Shown: positions 45,020 to 53,478 of the stretch, piece after piece | Numbering within the stretch: position 1 is the stretch's first letter | Layout of the letters: each line of letters starts with the position of its first letter | Source: Flavisphingomonas formosensis | GTDB taxonomy: Bacteria; Pseudomonadota; Alphaproteobacteria; Sphingomonadales; Sphingomonadaceae | DNA: 64,000 nucleotides | Direction of reading: 5' to 3' | Assembly (NCBI RefSeq): GCF_009755815.1 | Contig: NZ_WRPK01000001.1 | Coordinates: forward strand, 372,001-436,000 | The notes under the pieces: model-generated | Database searches by the model: none | Told to the model about the DNA's origin: nothing | The model's input: only the letters and a program-made list of their open reading frames with translations | Translations under genes and position numbers: made by a program

Positions 45020-45315
45020 GATGAGGCGATTTCCACGATTCGGATGCCGAACCGGTCGCCGACCGCCACGATCTCGCCGCGTGCCACGCAGGCGCCGTTG
45101 ACATAGAGGTCGACCGGATCGGCGATATCGCGATCGAGCGGCAGAACGCTGCCGGCCCCGAGCGCCATGAGCGCCTGGATGGTGAGCTCAGCCGAGCCAA
45201 GACGGGCTTCGACCTCGACCTTGACGTCGTCGAACAGCGTGCGATCGATCGCGACGAGGCCGGGCTTTGCGGCAGACAGGCCGCCGGACATTTTTTCGGA
45301 AGCTTGTTTTGACAC
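45016..45315 (-). CDS. fliN: FliN, C-ring switch protein
   Basis: The protein is about 100 residues with a SpoA domain: DDVKVEVEARLGSAELTIQA, LGAGSVLPLDRDIADPVDLY, then VNGACVARGEIVAVGDRFG. It would form the bottom of the C-ring with FliM, and the docking site for FliH-FliI. The start is uncertain among 45357, GTG 45315 and ATG 45291, none with a good ribosome-binding site; I use GTG 45315. Confidence 0.85.
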   Translation of the reverse strand: MSKQASEKMSGGLSAAKPGLVAIDRTLFDDVKVEVEARLGSAELTIQALMALGAGSVLPLDRDIADPVDLYVNGACVARGEIVAVGDRFGIRIVEIASS

Positions 45316-45325
45316 GATGAAGCTT

Positions 45326-46057
45326 TCAGAAGCTGAGGATGCGGCGGCCCTGGTCATTGCCGAGCGTAGCCTGCGCCATGATGGCGCCCGAGGGCGGGAA
45401 GCTGAGGGCGGCGCGTCCGTTCACGGCCCCCTCGAGCAGGACGACGTCTCCGACCGCGAGACCCTTGAGCTCCTCCAGCGACAATTGCGCCCGTCCGGCG
45501 AGCGCGACCGCTGCGACCGGCTGGCCGCCCAGTGCCTGCCAGCGGCCGGTCAGTTTCGGGGGCTGTGCCGCAGGCCGCCGCGCGCGGCGGATATGGGCGA
45601 TGATCAGCGTGTCCGCGCAGTCCAAGTGTAGGAGCTCGTCGCGGCCATGGGAAATTGTGAGGCGCAACGACGTTGCACCGGGTGCCGGAGCCTCCCCTGA
45701 GGCGCCGAGCCGGTCGAGCAGGTCTTCGCAGATCCGCCGGGCGAAGGCGTCGAGTAGCCGGTGGTCATCCTCGCTGACCGTCACGTCCGAGAGAGAGATA
45801 TCAAGCACGGCTTCGATAAGGTGGCGCTTCCCGCGCGCCGGCAGAAGGATCGCGCTGGTCGAGGTGGCGTGCGCGATGCGTACGGTCGACTCGGGAACGG
45901 CGGCGAGACGTGCGGCGGGTTGGCAGGCTGAAAGGGTGATCGCAGCTTGCGCGAACCAGCGCTGCGTCCACGCATCGAGCGGGGCCGCAAGCGCCGCCCG
46001 CACCCTCTCGACGCTTAGGGCCGAGGCTGGCAGCCAAGGACGGACGCGATGGCTCAC
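45326..46057 (-). CDS. fliM: FliM-like C-ring protein, short
   Basis: This 243-residue protein sits in the fliM position with a C-terminal SpoA domain (VAAVALAGRAQLSLEELKGL, AVGDVVLLEGAVNG). A middle CheC-like region is weakly recognisable. Typical FliM has about 320-340 residues and begins with an EIDxLL CheY-binding motif; here the N-terminus (MSHRVRPWLPASALSVERV) has none. This suggests a rotor or secretion platform without chemotactic switching. GTG 46057 overlaps the flgE stop. Confidence 0.7.
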   Translation of the reverse strand: MSHRVRPWLPASALSVERVRAALAAPLDAWTQRWFAQAAITLSACQPAARLAAVPESTVRIAHATSTSAILLPARGKRHLIEAVLDISLSDVTVSEDDHRLLDAFARRICEDLLDRLGASGEAPAPGATSLRLTISHGRDELLHLDCADTLIIAHIRRARRPAAQPPKLTGRWQALGGQPVAAVALAGRAQLSLEELKGLAVGDVVLLEGAVNGRAALSFPPSGAIMAQATLGNDQGRRILSF

Positions 46058-47262
46058 CCTTGGCCCCTGATGCCGAAAAGCTGCTGGATCATATCGTTCG
46101 AGACGCTGACGACTTGAGAGGACGCCTGGAAGCCGCGCTGGATGAGGATGAGCTGGCCAAATTCCTGCGAGAGGTCCACGTTCGATGCCTCGGTCTTCTT
46201 CGACTGGACAGTACCGGCGCCATCAACGCCGCTGGCGACGAGATGGGGAGCGTTGCCGCCCGTGCCCCGGAAAAGTCCGTTGCCGATCCGCTCAAGGCTT
46301 TGCGGATCCCGGAAATCCGCGATGACGATGGCCCCGAGTGTCTCGGATTGCCCGTTGGTATAGTTGAGCTTGACACGACCCTCATCGTCGATTGTGATCG
46401 GCGATGTCGCCGTCAATGTGCCCACCGCATTTCCATCCGGCTTTGCTGAAAGGTTCGATTCGGTGCCGGCGAAGATGGTGATTCCCGACGAGAAATCCAG
46501 CGTGACCTGGATGTCGCTCGCGTTTGCCTGGTGGCTGACGAACACTGGCTTGGCCGTCGTCGGATCAATGATGCCGCCCGTCAGCTTTATCTGGGTAGTC
46601 AGGCCCGACTGACTGGGTACGTCGACGCCGTGTTCGTCCTTGATAGTGACGTTCCACGTATCGACGGTCCCCGTCGTCGTGTCGCGTGTCAGCTTGACCG
46701 TCCAGACATGGGAGCCGCCATTGTCGTCATAAACGGTAATGTTCGAGATCGACGGGTCGGTGCCGCGCACAAGATTGCCCGTGATGGCGATGGTCGTTGT
46801 GGCTTTGGGTGGGTTGAGGCGCTTGGTGTCGATCTGGAGGGCGGTCGCGCGGCCGCTCTCGTCCAGCACGGCGAGACGATAGTCTGTTCCCTGCTCGGTG
46901 ATGAAGCCGTCCGTGCCCACCATGAACTGGCCGGTTCGGGTATAATAGGTCTTGTCGCCGTCGAGCAGCATCAGAAAGCCATTGCCCTGGATCGCCAGGT
47001 CGAGATCATTGTCGGTGCTGCGCAGTTCACCTTGGGTCATGTCAATATGCGGTTTGCCGAAAGCCACCCCGCTACCGCCATTTTCGTTCGGATTGCTTGA
47101 AAGCGACGTGCCGCTGCCGCCATAGCTGAACAGATCCACGAAATTCACGTCGGAGGATTTGAAGCCCGACGTATTGAGATTGGCAACATTGTTACTGATC
47201 GTCTGCAGCCCCTTTTGATAGGCATCCATCCCGCTCAGCCCGATATAGATTGCGCCCAGCAT
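46054..47262 (-). CDS. flgE: FlgE, flagellar hook protein
   Basis: The protein has 402 residues. The N-terminal rod/hook signature is LQTISNNVANLNTSGFKSSD and the C-terminal helix is NVDLSQEFGQLILIQRGFQA, followed by SNDMIQQLF. The FlgE-type core DLAIQGNGFLMLLDGDKTYY...TRTGQF is present. It is exported and polymerises into the hook. Upstream on the same strand is the hook cap gene flgD (17-bp gap). Confidence 0.92.
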   Translation of the reverse strand: MLGAIYIGLSGMDAYQKGLQTISNNVANLNTSGFKSSDVNFVDLFSYGGSGTSLSSNPNENGGSGVAFGKPHIDMTQGELRSTDNDLDLAIQGNGFLMLLDGDKTYYTRTGQFMVGTDGFITEQGTDYRLAVLDESGRATALQIDTKRLNPPKATTTIAITGNLVRGTDPSISNITVYDDNGGSHVWTVKLTRDTTTGTVDTWNVTIKDEHGVDVPSQSGLTTQIKLTGGIIDPTTAKPVFVSHQANASDIQVTLDFSSGITIFAGTESNLSAKPDGNAVGTLTATSPITIDDEGRVKLNYTNGQSETLGAIVIADFRDPQSLERIGNGLFRGTGGNAPHLVASGVDGAGTVQSKKTEASNVDLSQEFGQLILIQRGFQASSQVVSVSNDMIQQLFGIRGQG

Positions 47263-47279
47263 GTCGTTCGTTTCCTCAA

Positions 47280-47681
47280 TCAGCGGATCTGCGTGACGGC
47301 GCCGAGGGTGACGCCGGAGATTGTCTGGCCGTCTGCAACTTGCAGTGTCAGGCGTGGCTGACCGCTGCTGAACGACACTGCGGTGACCTTGCCAGACACA
47401 TTGCCGGTGTCGGACGACAGATCGACCGTTTTGCCTAGCAAACCAGTCGCCTGCGTGGCTGCCTGAGCTGACAGCAGGCTGGTAATCTGATCGTTGAGCG
47501 TCTGGCTTTGCTGAAGTTGCGAGAATTGCGCCAGCTGCGAGACGAACTGGAAATTGTCGACCGGCTTCAGCGGATCCTGATAAGTCAGCTGTGTCAGGAT
47601 GATCTGGAGCAGCGACTGGAAATCCAGTCCGAAGGCGTTCTGTGCGCTGCCCGTACTTGAGCTAACGGGGGCTATGGCCAT
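47280..47681 (-). CDS. flgD: FlgD, hook cap protein
   Basis: The protein has 133 residues. LDFQSLLQIILTQLTYQDPL, then KPVDNFQFVSQLAQFSQLQQ, is the conserved FlgD export/assembly motif. The C-terminus has only a short beta domain (GKTVDLSSDTGNVSGKVT), at the short end of the family (usually 140-230). ATG 47681 has GGAGG 5 bases upstream. It overlaps the fliK-like gene end by 20 bp. Confidence 0.9.
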   Translation of the reverse strand: MAIAPVSSSTGSAQNAFGLDFQSLLQIILTQLTYQDPLKPVDNFQFVSQLAQFSQLQQSQTLNDQITSLLSAQAATQATGLLGKTVDLSSDTGNVSGKVTAVSFSSGQPRLTLQVADGQTISGVTLGAVTQIR

Positions 47682-48387
47682 GGATTCCTCCGGTGGGCGT
47701 GGCGGACGGCTGTCCGGACGGGGTAAATACGAGATCCGTGACGGTCACCCCGAACTGCTGGGCCAGCGCCTGCACGCGCCGGCGGAGCTCGCCTCCATCG
47801 ACGGTGCCGCTTGCGACATGCGCGACCACGGTGAGCGCCGTGTCCGGCCCGGTCAAGCTGATGAGCGCAACGGATGGACGCGCCTGCAACATTGCCCGTC
47901 GCAAAATTCCGGCTGGACCGGCCTGTGAAGGTTCTGGCGACGGAGCCTCGGCGCGCGTCGCGAGCGCTTGTTGACAGGCTGCGATCAGCTGTGACGATGG
48001 GCCATCGGCCGCCTTCGATGCGGCGGGCGCGTCGACCGGCGAAACCGCGGTCGACCGGACCCGGTTGCCGTCCCGGCCCACCAGAGTGAGATCCGGTGTC
48101 GCGGGCGCGCGGTCGATAGGATCGGATATGATGCTGTCGGCGGTTTGGTCTACGCCGCCGGACCCATTCGGCGGCAGCGTCTTCGTGGCGGGCATCTTCG
48201 CGGCACCATGGCGGCCGAACATGCCGCGCTCGCCGAAAGCGGCTGCCGAACCCGAATCGGCGCTACGCGCCTCGCGCCTGTCGAGAAGCGCATCGAAGGC
48301 GCGTCCGTCAGCGATCGCCCTTGGAAGCGGTCGGATCGAGACGAGGGAAGCGGATGGCAGGCCGGTCGGCGGACGGACTGCGGTCAT
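47662..48387 (-). CDS. fliK: FliK-like hook-length control protein candidate
   Basis: This 241-residue protein is low-complexity, Ala/Pro-rich and probably disordered through most of its length. A C-terminal domain (GELRRRVQALAQQFGVTVTD) fits the substrate-specificity-switch (Flg_hook) domain of FliK. The position between fliJ and flgD is the usual one. Sequence conservation is weak, so identity is by context. Its ATG overlaps the fliJ stop (ATGA). Confidence 0.55.
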   Translation of the reverse strand: MTAVRPPTGLPSASLVSIRPLPRAIADGRAFDALLDRREARSADSGSAAAFGERGMFGRHGAAKMPATKTLPPNGSGGVDQTADSIISDPIDRAPATPDLTLVGRDGNRVRSTAVSPVDAPAASKAADGPSSQLIAACQQALATRAEAPSPEPSQAGPAGILRRAMLQARPSVALISLTGPDTALTVVAHVASGTVDGGELRRRVQALAQQFGVTVTDLVFTPSGQPSATPTGGIHGHSPR

Positions 48388-48833
48388 CTCGATCGCTTCC
48401 GGGCAAGGTGGAGGTCCGATGCCTCTTTAAGGGCCCGTTCGTCGCGTTCGGCCCGATCCTGTCGTTCGAGCGTATCCCGGTTCGCCTGAGCTGCGGTCTC
48501 CCGTACGAGCGCGACCTGCCAGGCCTTGCGATGGTCGAGGAGCGCAGCCTGCGTGGTCCGCAAGCGATCCTCGGCGCGGGCGAGGGCGTGAGATTGGCCG
48601 CGAATCTGCGCGCTCCACGCCGGAGCGAGTTCGGGCAGGAAGGTGGCGCGACTAACCGCGGCGCGCCATTCGGCCTCGAGATCCAGCAGCTCGTCGGCCG
48701 CCACCGAGCGCTCGCGTTCGGCTGCCGTCCGCTTCTCCACGGCGACGCCGACATCTCGGGCGCGGGCGAGCGACTGAAGATGCCGCACGACAGCTATCTC
48801 TGTCGCTTTGCGGGTTTTGATCGAAGTGGTCAT
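48384..48833 (-). CDS. fliJ: FliJ, export chaperone escort
   Basis: This 149-residue all-helical coiled-coil protein is Arg/Glu/Ala-rich (RARDVGVAVEKRTAAERERS; HALARAEDRLRTTQAAL). It has FliJ length and the standard position immediately after fliI. FliJ is the central stalk of the FliI ATPase ring and escorts chaperones. The sequence itself is too low-complexity to be decisive. Confidence 0.75.
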   Translation of the reverse strand: MTTSIKTRKATEIAVVRHLQSLARARDVGVAVEKRTAAERERSVAADELLDLEAEWRAAVSRATFLPELAPAWSAQIRGQSHALARAEDRLRTTQAALLDHRKAWQVALVRETAAQANRDTLERQDRAERDERALKEASDLHLARKRSR

Positions 48834-50143
48834 GTCGCGTCTCCCGCGACCGCGTCGAGCCGCCTATGCGTCTCAGCGAGCAGGACGTGCTGGCGCCTGT
48901 CCTGCCGGAGAAACTCCATCACAGCGGCATGGCGTTCGAGCGCACGATCGGTGGCGGCATCCTGTCCGGGCACGTAGAGGCCGCTCTCGCGCAATGTGCG
49001 CGACGCCTCGTGGAGGCTGAGCCACTGGACGAGGCGGCGTGCCTGGCCGGCTTGCCTGTCCCCGACAAGTCCTTCCGCCTGCCGGCTGACGCTGCGGCAG
49101 ATGTCGATCGCCGGGAAATGCCCCTGTTCGCTCAGAGCGCGCGACAGCATCAGATGGCCGTCAAGCAGGGACTTCATCATCTCGGCTATGGGATCGTCGC
49201 CCGCATCGGTCTCGCTAAGCACCGTCACTATGGCGGTAATCGCGCCGCCGCTGCGCAGCGCGCCGCAGCGCTCGACCAGTCGCGGCATGGTCGCGAACAC
49301 GTTGGGCGTATAGGCGCGGACGGTTGGCGGCTCGCCGGCGGCCAGGCCGATTTCGCGCAGGGCCATTGCGAGGCGGGTGGCCGAATCGAGCAGAAGCAGC
49401 ACATGCTTGCCGCGCGCGCGCCAATAGTCGGCAAGTGCCAGTGCCTGGAATGCAGCGCGCGCGCGCAGCGCGGCCGGCTGGTCTGAGGTCGCCGCGATCA
49501 GTGTGCTGCGCGCGCGCGCCGCGACGTCCAGCCCGTCGTGCCACAGCGCGTCAACCTCGCGCCCGCGCTCGCCGATCAGCGCGATGATCGTCACGTCCGC
49601 TTCGGCCTGCCGGGCGATCTGCGCGATGAGGCTGGTCTTGCCGACGCCGGCCGCCGCAAAGATCCCCACCCGCTGCCCTTCGCCGAGGGTCAACACGCCA
49701 TCGATCGCACGCACGCCAGTTTCGAAGATTTGGCGCGGCGACGCGCGCTCGAGCGGCGATGGCAAAGGGGCCTCGAGAGGGTGCAGTTCGTGGGCCGGCG
49801 CCGCCGGCCGGCCATCGAGCGGGCGGCCGAGAGCGTCGAGCACCCGGCCGAGCAGGGCTGGTCCGGCTGCGATACGATCCGAGGCCGGCAGGGCGGTCAC
49901 GGTTGCGCCGGCATAGGTGACGAGGCCCTGCTCCAGCGGCGCGAGCATGACCCGTTGCGTGTCAACCGCCACCACTTCGGCCAGCATCGCGCTGCCGGCA
50001 CCCCGCGCTTCTATCTCGCAGAGCGTGCCCAGCGGGACGTTGGGGCCATCGGCTTCCACGACCGTCGTGCGTATGGCGTTGACGCGCCCAGTCCTGCGGA
50101 CCGGGTCGAACGCGCGCAGCCGGGCGGACCAGCGATGGCTCAC
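48830..50143 (-). CDS. fliI: FliI, flagellar type III export ATPase
   Basis: The protein has 437 residues. The F1-beta-like ATPase has a Walker A (IFAAAGVGKTSLIAQIARQ), IGERGREVDALWHDGL, Walker B (KHVLLLLDSATRLAMALREI), and the SEQGHFPAIDICRSVSR block of export ATPases. It energises export together with FliH and FliJ. GTG 50143 overlaps the fliH stop by 2 bases; the upstream extension of the frame is a shadow. Confidence 0.93.
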   Translation of the reverse strand: MSHRWSARLRAFDPVRRTGRVNAIRTTVVEADGPNVPLGTLCEIEARGAGSAMLAEVVAVDTQRVMLAPLEQGLVTYAGATVTALPASDRIAAGPALLGRVLDALGRPLDGRPAAPAHELHPLEAPLPSPLERASPRQIFETGVRAIDGVLTLGEGQRVGIFAAAGVGKTSLIAQIARQAEADVTIIALIGERGREVDALWHDGLDVAARARSTLIAATSDQPAALRARAAFQALALADYWRARGKHVLLLLDSATRLAMALREIGLAAGEPPTVRAYTPNVFATMPRLVERCGALRSGGAITAIVTVLSETDAGDDPIAEMMKSLLDGHLMLSRALSEQGHFPAIDICRSVSRQAEGLVGDRQAGQARRLVQWLSLHEASRTLRESGLYVPGQDAATDRALERHAAVMEFLRQDRRQHVLLAETHRRLDAVAGDAT

Positions 50144-50814
50144 GCGGCCAGCGCTTCGGGCGCGGCAAGCTCGCCGAGCAGTTCTCGCAAGGCAGGCCAT
50201 TGCTGATCCAGTCCGATTTCCATCCGGCCGAGCCGGACCACCACCGTGCACTGGCCGCTTGCGAGCCGGGGATCCCGCAGAAGGGTGAGCCCACCATCCG
50301 GTGTCAGCCGGTACGCGAGCTGTTGGATGAGCACCTCTTCCGGGAAATCGGACGCCGAGACCCGAATCTCGAGGATCATCGCGCGGTCGATCTGCTCCAT
50401 CTGATGGCGGATCAGACGCTCGACGTCATCCTGGCGGTTGCTGGCGGCTCCGAACAAAATGTCCAGGCAGTCGCGCGCGAGCAGGACCGCGAGACGCTCG
50501 GTTTCGCGCATCCGCGCATCGACCTGATCACGCAGAGCCACGAGCGCGTCGCGCAGCAAGCTGAGCCTTTGCGCATCCTCCTTTTGAGCTGCATCGCGCC
50601 CCTCGTCGAATGCATCTTCTCTAGCCTTGGCCAAGGCACGCTCATGCTCGGCTAGCAGAGCCTGCTCGGCCTGCCGCCGCTCGGTGAGTTGTGTCTCCAG
50701 CGCCCGGATACGCGCCTGAGCGTCACGCAAGGCCTGATCCTCGCGTGAGATGTGTCGCGCGGCGTCCGGAGCGATGGAAGAGGCGGCATCTTCGGCCTTG
50801 ATCAGCATCGTCAT
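50140..50814 (-). CDS. fliH: FliH, export ATPase regulator
   Basis: The protein has 224 residues. A coiled-coil N-terminal half (DAQARIRALETQLTERRQAE...EHERALAKAREDA) leads to the conserved C-terminal domain (LIRHQMEQIDRAMILEIRV; GGLTLLRDPRLASGQCTVVV). FliH tethers FliI to FliN. Its ATG overlaps the end of the short fliG-like gene by 4 bases. Confidence 0.88.
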   Translation of the reverse strand: MTMLIKAEDAASSIAPDAARHISREDQALRDAQARIRALETQLTERRQAEQALLAEHERALAKAREDAFDEGRDAAQKEDAQRLSLLRDALVALRDQVDARMRETERLAVLLARDCLDILFGAASNRQDDVERLIRHQMEQIDRAMILEIRVSASDFPEEVLIQQLAYRLTPDGGLTLLRDPRLASGQCTVVVRLGRMEIGLDQQWPALRELLGELAAPEALAA

Positions 50815-51155
50815 CGCGGCAGCGCCCAGGAGGTCAGGCGTCCGAGCAGACTTGCGGAGGGGCTTGGGCCGGCGGTCGGCGGTACCGGAAACAGCTCGGC
50901 GGCACAGTGCCGCAATGTCTCGCGCGCTTCGTCTGTCATCCGTCCCTCTTCCCGGAATCGGCCCACAAGCCAGAGCGACACGGGGCTGTGCGGCACCGAC
51001 GGCGTTCCAGCAGCGAGACCCAGATATCCGCCAAGCAGCCGCTCGACCGTCGCACGCTGGTCCGGCTCGAGCTCATCGAGTACCGCGGTGCGGTCATCCG
51101 CGCGCAGGCGGGCCAGGCGGATAACCAGGCGGCGCAGGCTACGATCAGAGGCCAT
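50811..51155 (-). CDS. Short protein in the fliG position
   Basis: This 114-residue protein lies exactly between fliF and fliH, where fliG is normally found. FliG proteins are about 330 residues; this one has only two or three helical blocks (LVIRLARLRADDRTAVLDEL, EPDQRATVERLLGGYLGL), which recall FliG armadillo-like repeats. The charged torque helix of FliG-C is absent. It may be a minimal FliG that only links FliF to the C-ring, or an unrelated adaptor. ATG 51155 overlaps the fliF stop. Confidence 0.6.
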   Translation of the reverse strand: MASDRSLRRLVIRLARLRADDRTAVLDELEPDQRATVERLLGGYLGLAAGTPSVPHSPVSLWLVGRFREEGRMTDEARETLRHCAAELFPVPPTAGPSPSASLLGRLTSWALPR

Positions 51156-52365
51156 GGGCGGCTCCGTTCTCGGTGTCGAGCGCGTGGCGAAGCCGGGCGG
51201 CGAGGTCCGCGCGTTCCGCATCGCTGAGCGTCGTGGCCGCCCGCCCGCGCAGGACGAGGATAAGGACGAGGACCAGGCCGATCGCGATGGCCGGCCAGAG
51301 CACAGAGTGCAGCCGCCACTTCGGCTCTTCCGCTTGGTCGTCCGGCAGCGGCACCGATGCCGCGGCGTGTCTGGCGGATGCGGGAGGGGCGAGCGCAGCC
51401 TGTCCCGCCTGTGGCAGGGTTCCGAACCGGATGCTGTCGCCGCGGGAGGGGTCGGCACCGATCGCGCTGGCCACACGGGTCCGCAGGTCCGCCTGTGCCC
51501 CAGCGTCGAGGCTTGTCTTCGGCGCAAGAATGATGGCCAGCGGGAAACTGCGTGCCGCGGGATCCCAATGATCCGCCTCGCCGGCCTCGCCGAAGATCGG
51601 AGTGACCGAGACGCCGATCATATCGCCGGGGTAGCTGGCTTCGATGGCCTCGCGCACACGGGCTTCATAATATTGGCCGATCGCCAGCTGTTCGGCGGTC
51701 GCCGGTGTGACGGCCGCGACAGAGGACGGTTGCGCGGCGCTGACCACATCGCCGGCATAATCGAGGATGACGACGGCATCCGTCTCGAGCCGCGGCACGG
51801 CTGCCGCGATCAGCCGCTGTAGACCCGCCGCCGTCGCCTCGTCGATCGCTGTGCCGTCGCGTGTCCGGATCGTCACGGAGGCCTTGGGCGGGACCCGATC
51901 CTCGCGGAACAGGCGATCTTCGCCAAGTGACAGATGAACGCGGGCGGACTCCACATTGTCGAGCGACATGATGGTCCGCTCGAGCTCGCCTTGCAGGGCG
52001 CGCTGATAGTTGATCCGCTGCGCGAAATCGGTGAGTCCCATGTCCGATTTGTTGAACAGTTCGAACCCGACCGTGCCCTTCAGCGGCAGATCTCCGGTCA
52101 TGACACCGAGCCGGGTCTTTTCGACGGCATTTGCTGGTACCAGGATGGTGCTCCCGCCATCCGCGAGGCGATAGTCGATCTTGCGCTTGTCGAGATCGGC
52201 GACGATCGTCGCCGCGTCCGCTGGCCGCAGGCGGGTGAACAGCGGCCGATAGGGCTCGCGCAGCAGGAGCCAGGCGACTAGCATGAGCGCCAGCAGCACG
52301 GCGGACAGTGCCGCGACGAACAGCATCTGGGCACGCGGCGAGGCACTGCGGAAGCGGTCGAGCAT
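51145..52365 (-). CDS. fliF: FliF, MS-ring protein
   Basis: The protein has 406 residues. An N-terminal membrane helix (MLFVAALSAVLLALMLVAWL) and the ring-building motif domains (PLFTRLRPADAATIVADLDK, GFELFNKSDMGLTDFAQRIN, YQRALQGELERTI) are present, with a second helix (VLWPAIAIGLVLVLILVL) near the C-terminus. It is shorter than enterobacterial FliF (~550) mainly in the periplasmic beta-collar region. The C-terminal tail that contacts FliG is very short, in keeping with the small fliG-position protein. Confidence 0.88.
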   Translation of the reverse strand: MLDRFRSASPRAQMLFVAALSAVLLALMLVAWLLLREPYRPLFTRLRPADAATIVADLDKRKIDYRLADGGSTILVPANAVEKTRLGVMTGDLPLKGTVGFELFNKSDMGLTDFAQRINYQRALQGELERTIMSLDNVESARVHLSLGEDRLFREDRVPPKASVTIRTRDGTAIDEATAAGLQRLIAAAVPRLETDAVVILDYAGDVVSAAQPSSVAAVTPATAEQLAIGQYYEARVREAIEASYPGDMIGVSVTPIFGEAGEADHWDPAARSFPLAIILAPKTSLDAGAQADLRTRVASAIGADPSRGDSIRFGTLPQAGQAALAPPASARHAAASVPLPDDQAEEPKWRLHSVLWPAIAIGLVLVLILVLRGRAATTLSDAERADLAARLRHALDTENGAAHGL

Positions 52366-52374
52366 CCCGGTGGC

Positions 52375-52683
52375 CTAGAGCTGCATGTTCATGAGTTGTT
52401 GATAGCCCTCGACCAGCCGGTTGCGCACCTGCAGCATGAGCTCGAGCGACATCCGGGCCTGCTCGAGCGAGAAGCTGACCTGATGAACCGGTATCGAATC
52501 GTCGAGCGCGAACCGGCGGGTGAGGTCGTCGGCGGCGCGCAGCTTGGCATCGACGCCGTCGATGCCGTTCGTGAGCAGGCTGGCGAAACCACCGTTCGGC
52601 GCTGGCGCGATCGGCGGCGCCGGCTGGACCGGGGACAATATGGGAAGGGCGTCGGCGATCGGAGTGATCGGCAATATGCTCAT
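52375..52683 (-). CDS. fliE: FliE, MS ring-rod junction protein
   Basis: The protein has 102 residues. The C-terminal half PVHQVSFSLEQARMSLELML with VRNRLVEGYQQLMNMQL is the FliE signature. It joins FliF to the rod and is the first exported substrate. It overlaps the flgC stop (ATGA) and is followed by fliF after 9 bp. Confidence 0.9.
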   Translation of the reverse strand: MSILPITPIADALPILSPVQPAPPIAPAPNGGFASLLTNGIDGVDAKLRAADDLTRRFALDDSIPVHQVSFSLEQARMSLELMLQVRNRLVEGYQQLMNMQL

Positions 52684-53123
52684 CCCCGCATCCCCAGCTC
52701 GAGCGCCTTGGCGTACATCTGCCGTGCAGTGTTCATGGCGACGATATTGGCTTCGTAGACACGGGCCGTCTTCGCCATCAGCACCATCTGCTCTGCATGG
52801 TTGATCGCCGGATAGGTCACGAACCCGTCTGCGTCGGCTTGCGGGTTGTCAGGCTCGTGAGCGCGGCGCGGCGGCGTCGCGTCCGGCTCGATCGCATAGA
52901 CCATGACGCCGTCCAGCCGCTCGTCCTGCGCGGTCGCCGAAGCGTGGGAGCGATCGAGATAGGCGGAGAATTCGCCGCGCGGCCCGGAGATAAGGTGCCG
53001 CGGCTGATAGGCACCGCCGCCGGCGGTGCGTACGGTGCCCGCATTGGCGAGATTTTCCGAAATCACCTCGAGCCGCCGCCATTCCACCTCGAGCCCGGTG
53101 CGGCTGATTTCCATCGCGTGCAT
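52680..53123 (-). CDS. flgC: FlgC, proximal rod protein
   Basis: The protein has 147 residues. The N-terminal EVEWRRLEVISENLANAGTV motif and the C-terminal NHAEQMVLMAKTARVYEANI match FlgC. It forms the proximal rod. It is located between flgB and fliE as in most systems. Confidence 0.92.
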   Translation of the reverse strand: MHAMEISRTGLEVEWRRLEVISENLANAGTVRTAGGGAYQPRHLISGPRGEFSAYLDRSHASATAQDERLDGVMVYAIEPDATPPRRAHEPDNPQADADGFVTYPAINHAEQMVLMAKTARVYEANIVAMNTARQMYAKALELGMRG

Positions 53124-53125
53124 AA

Positions 53126-53470
53126 TCAGTTATTCCCTCTGACGGCGAGCGCCTCAAGCTGCATCTGGCGTCCCAGCATGTCGATGAGCGCACCGTATCG
53201 CAGCGCCGTGGTAGACGCCGCCGCGAGCTCGAGATCGAGCCGCTGGTGTGCCTCGGGCGCGCCGGCCGGCACCGGGGCGATCGTCGGAGCAAGCGCCCGG
53301 ACCGCCTCGTCCCCCACCAGAGCGGCATCGCGCAGCGCCTGTTCGAAGCGGAGTCGGAGCGGACGGTAGTTGGGCGTGCCGGCATTGGCGATATTCTGTG
53401 CGATCACGGTGCCGCGCGCGGCGAGGCCATCGAGCGCCTTCAGCATGATCACGATGTTATCGGCTGCCAT
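53126..53470 (-). CDS. flgB: FlgB, proximal rod protein
   Basis: The protein has 114 residues. The N-terminal GLAARGTVIAQNIANAGTPN rod signature is followed by RPLRLRFEQAL; the C-terminus (STTALRYGALIDMLGRQMQL) matches FlgB. The 2-bp gap to flgC indicates a joint transcript. Confidence 0.9.
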   Translation of the reverse strand: MAADNIVIMLKALDGLAARGTVIAQNIANAGTPNYRPLRLRFEQALRDAALVGDEAVRALAPTIAPVPAGAPEAHQRLDLELAAASTTALRYGALIDMLGRQMQLEALAVRGNN

Positions 53471-53478
53471 GAAGAATC

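Noticed and set aside
43827-45200. 457-codon frame suggesting a longer FliP
   Set aside because: The upstream part is a shadow of fliN/fliO; FliP begins at 44618 with a signal peptide and normal length.
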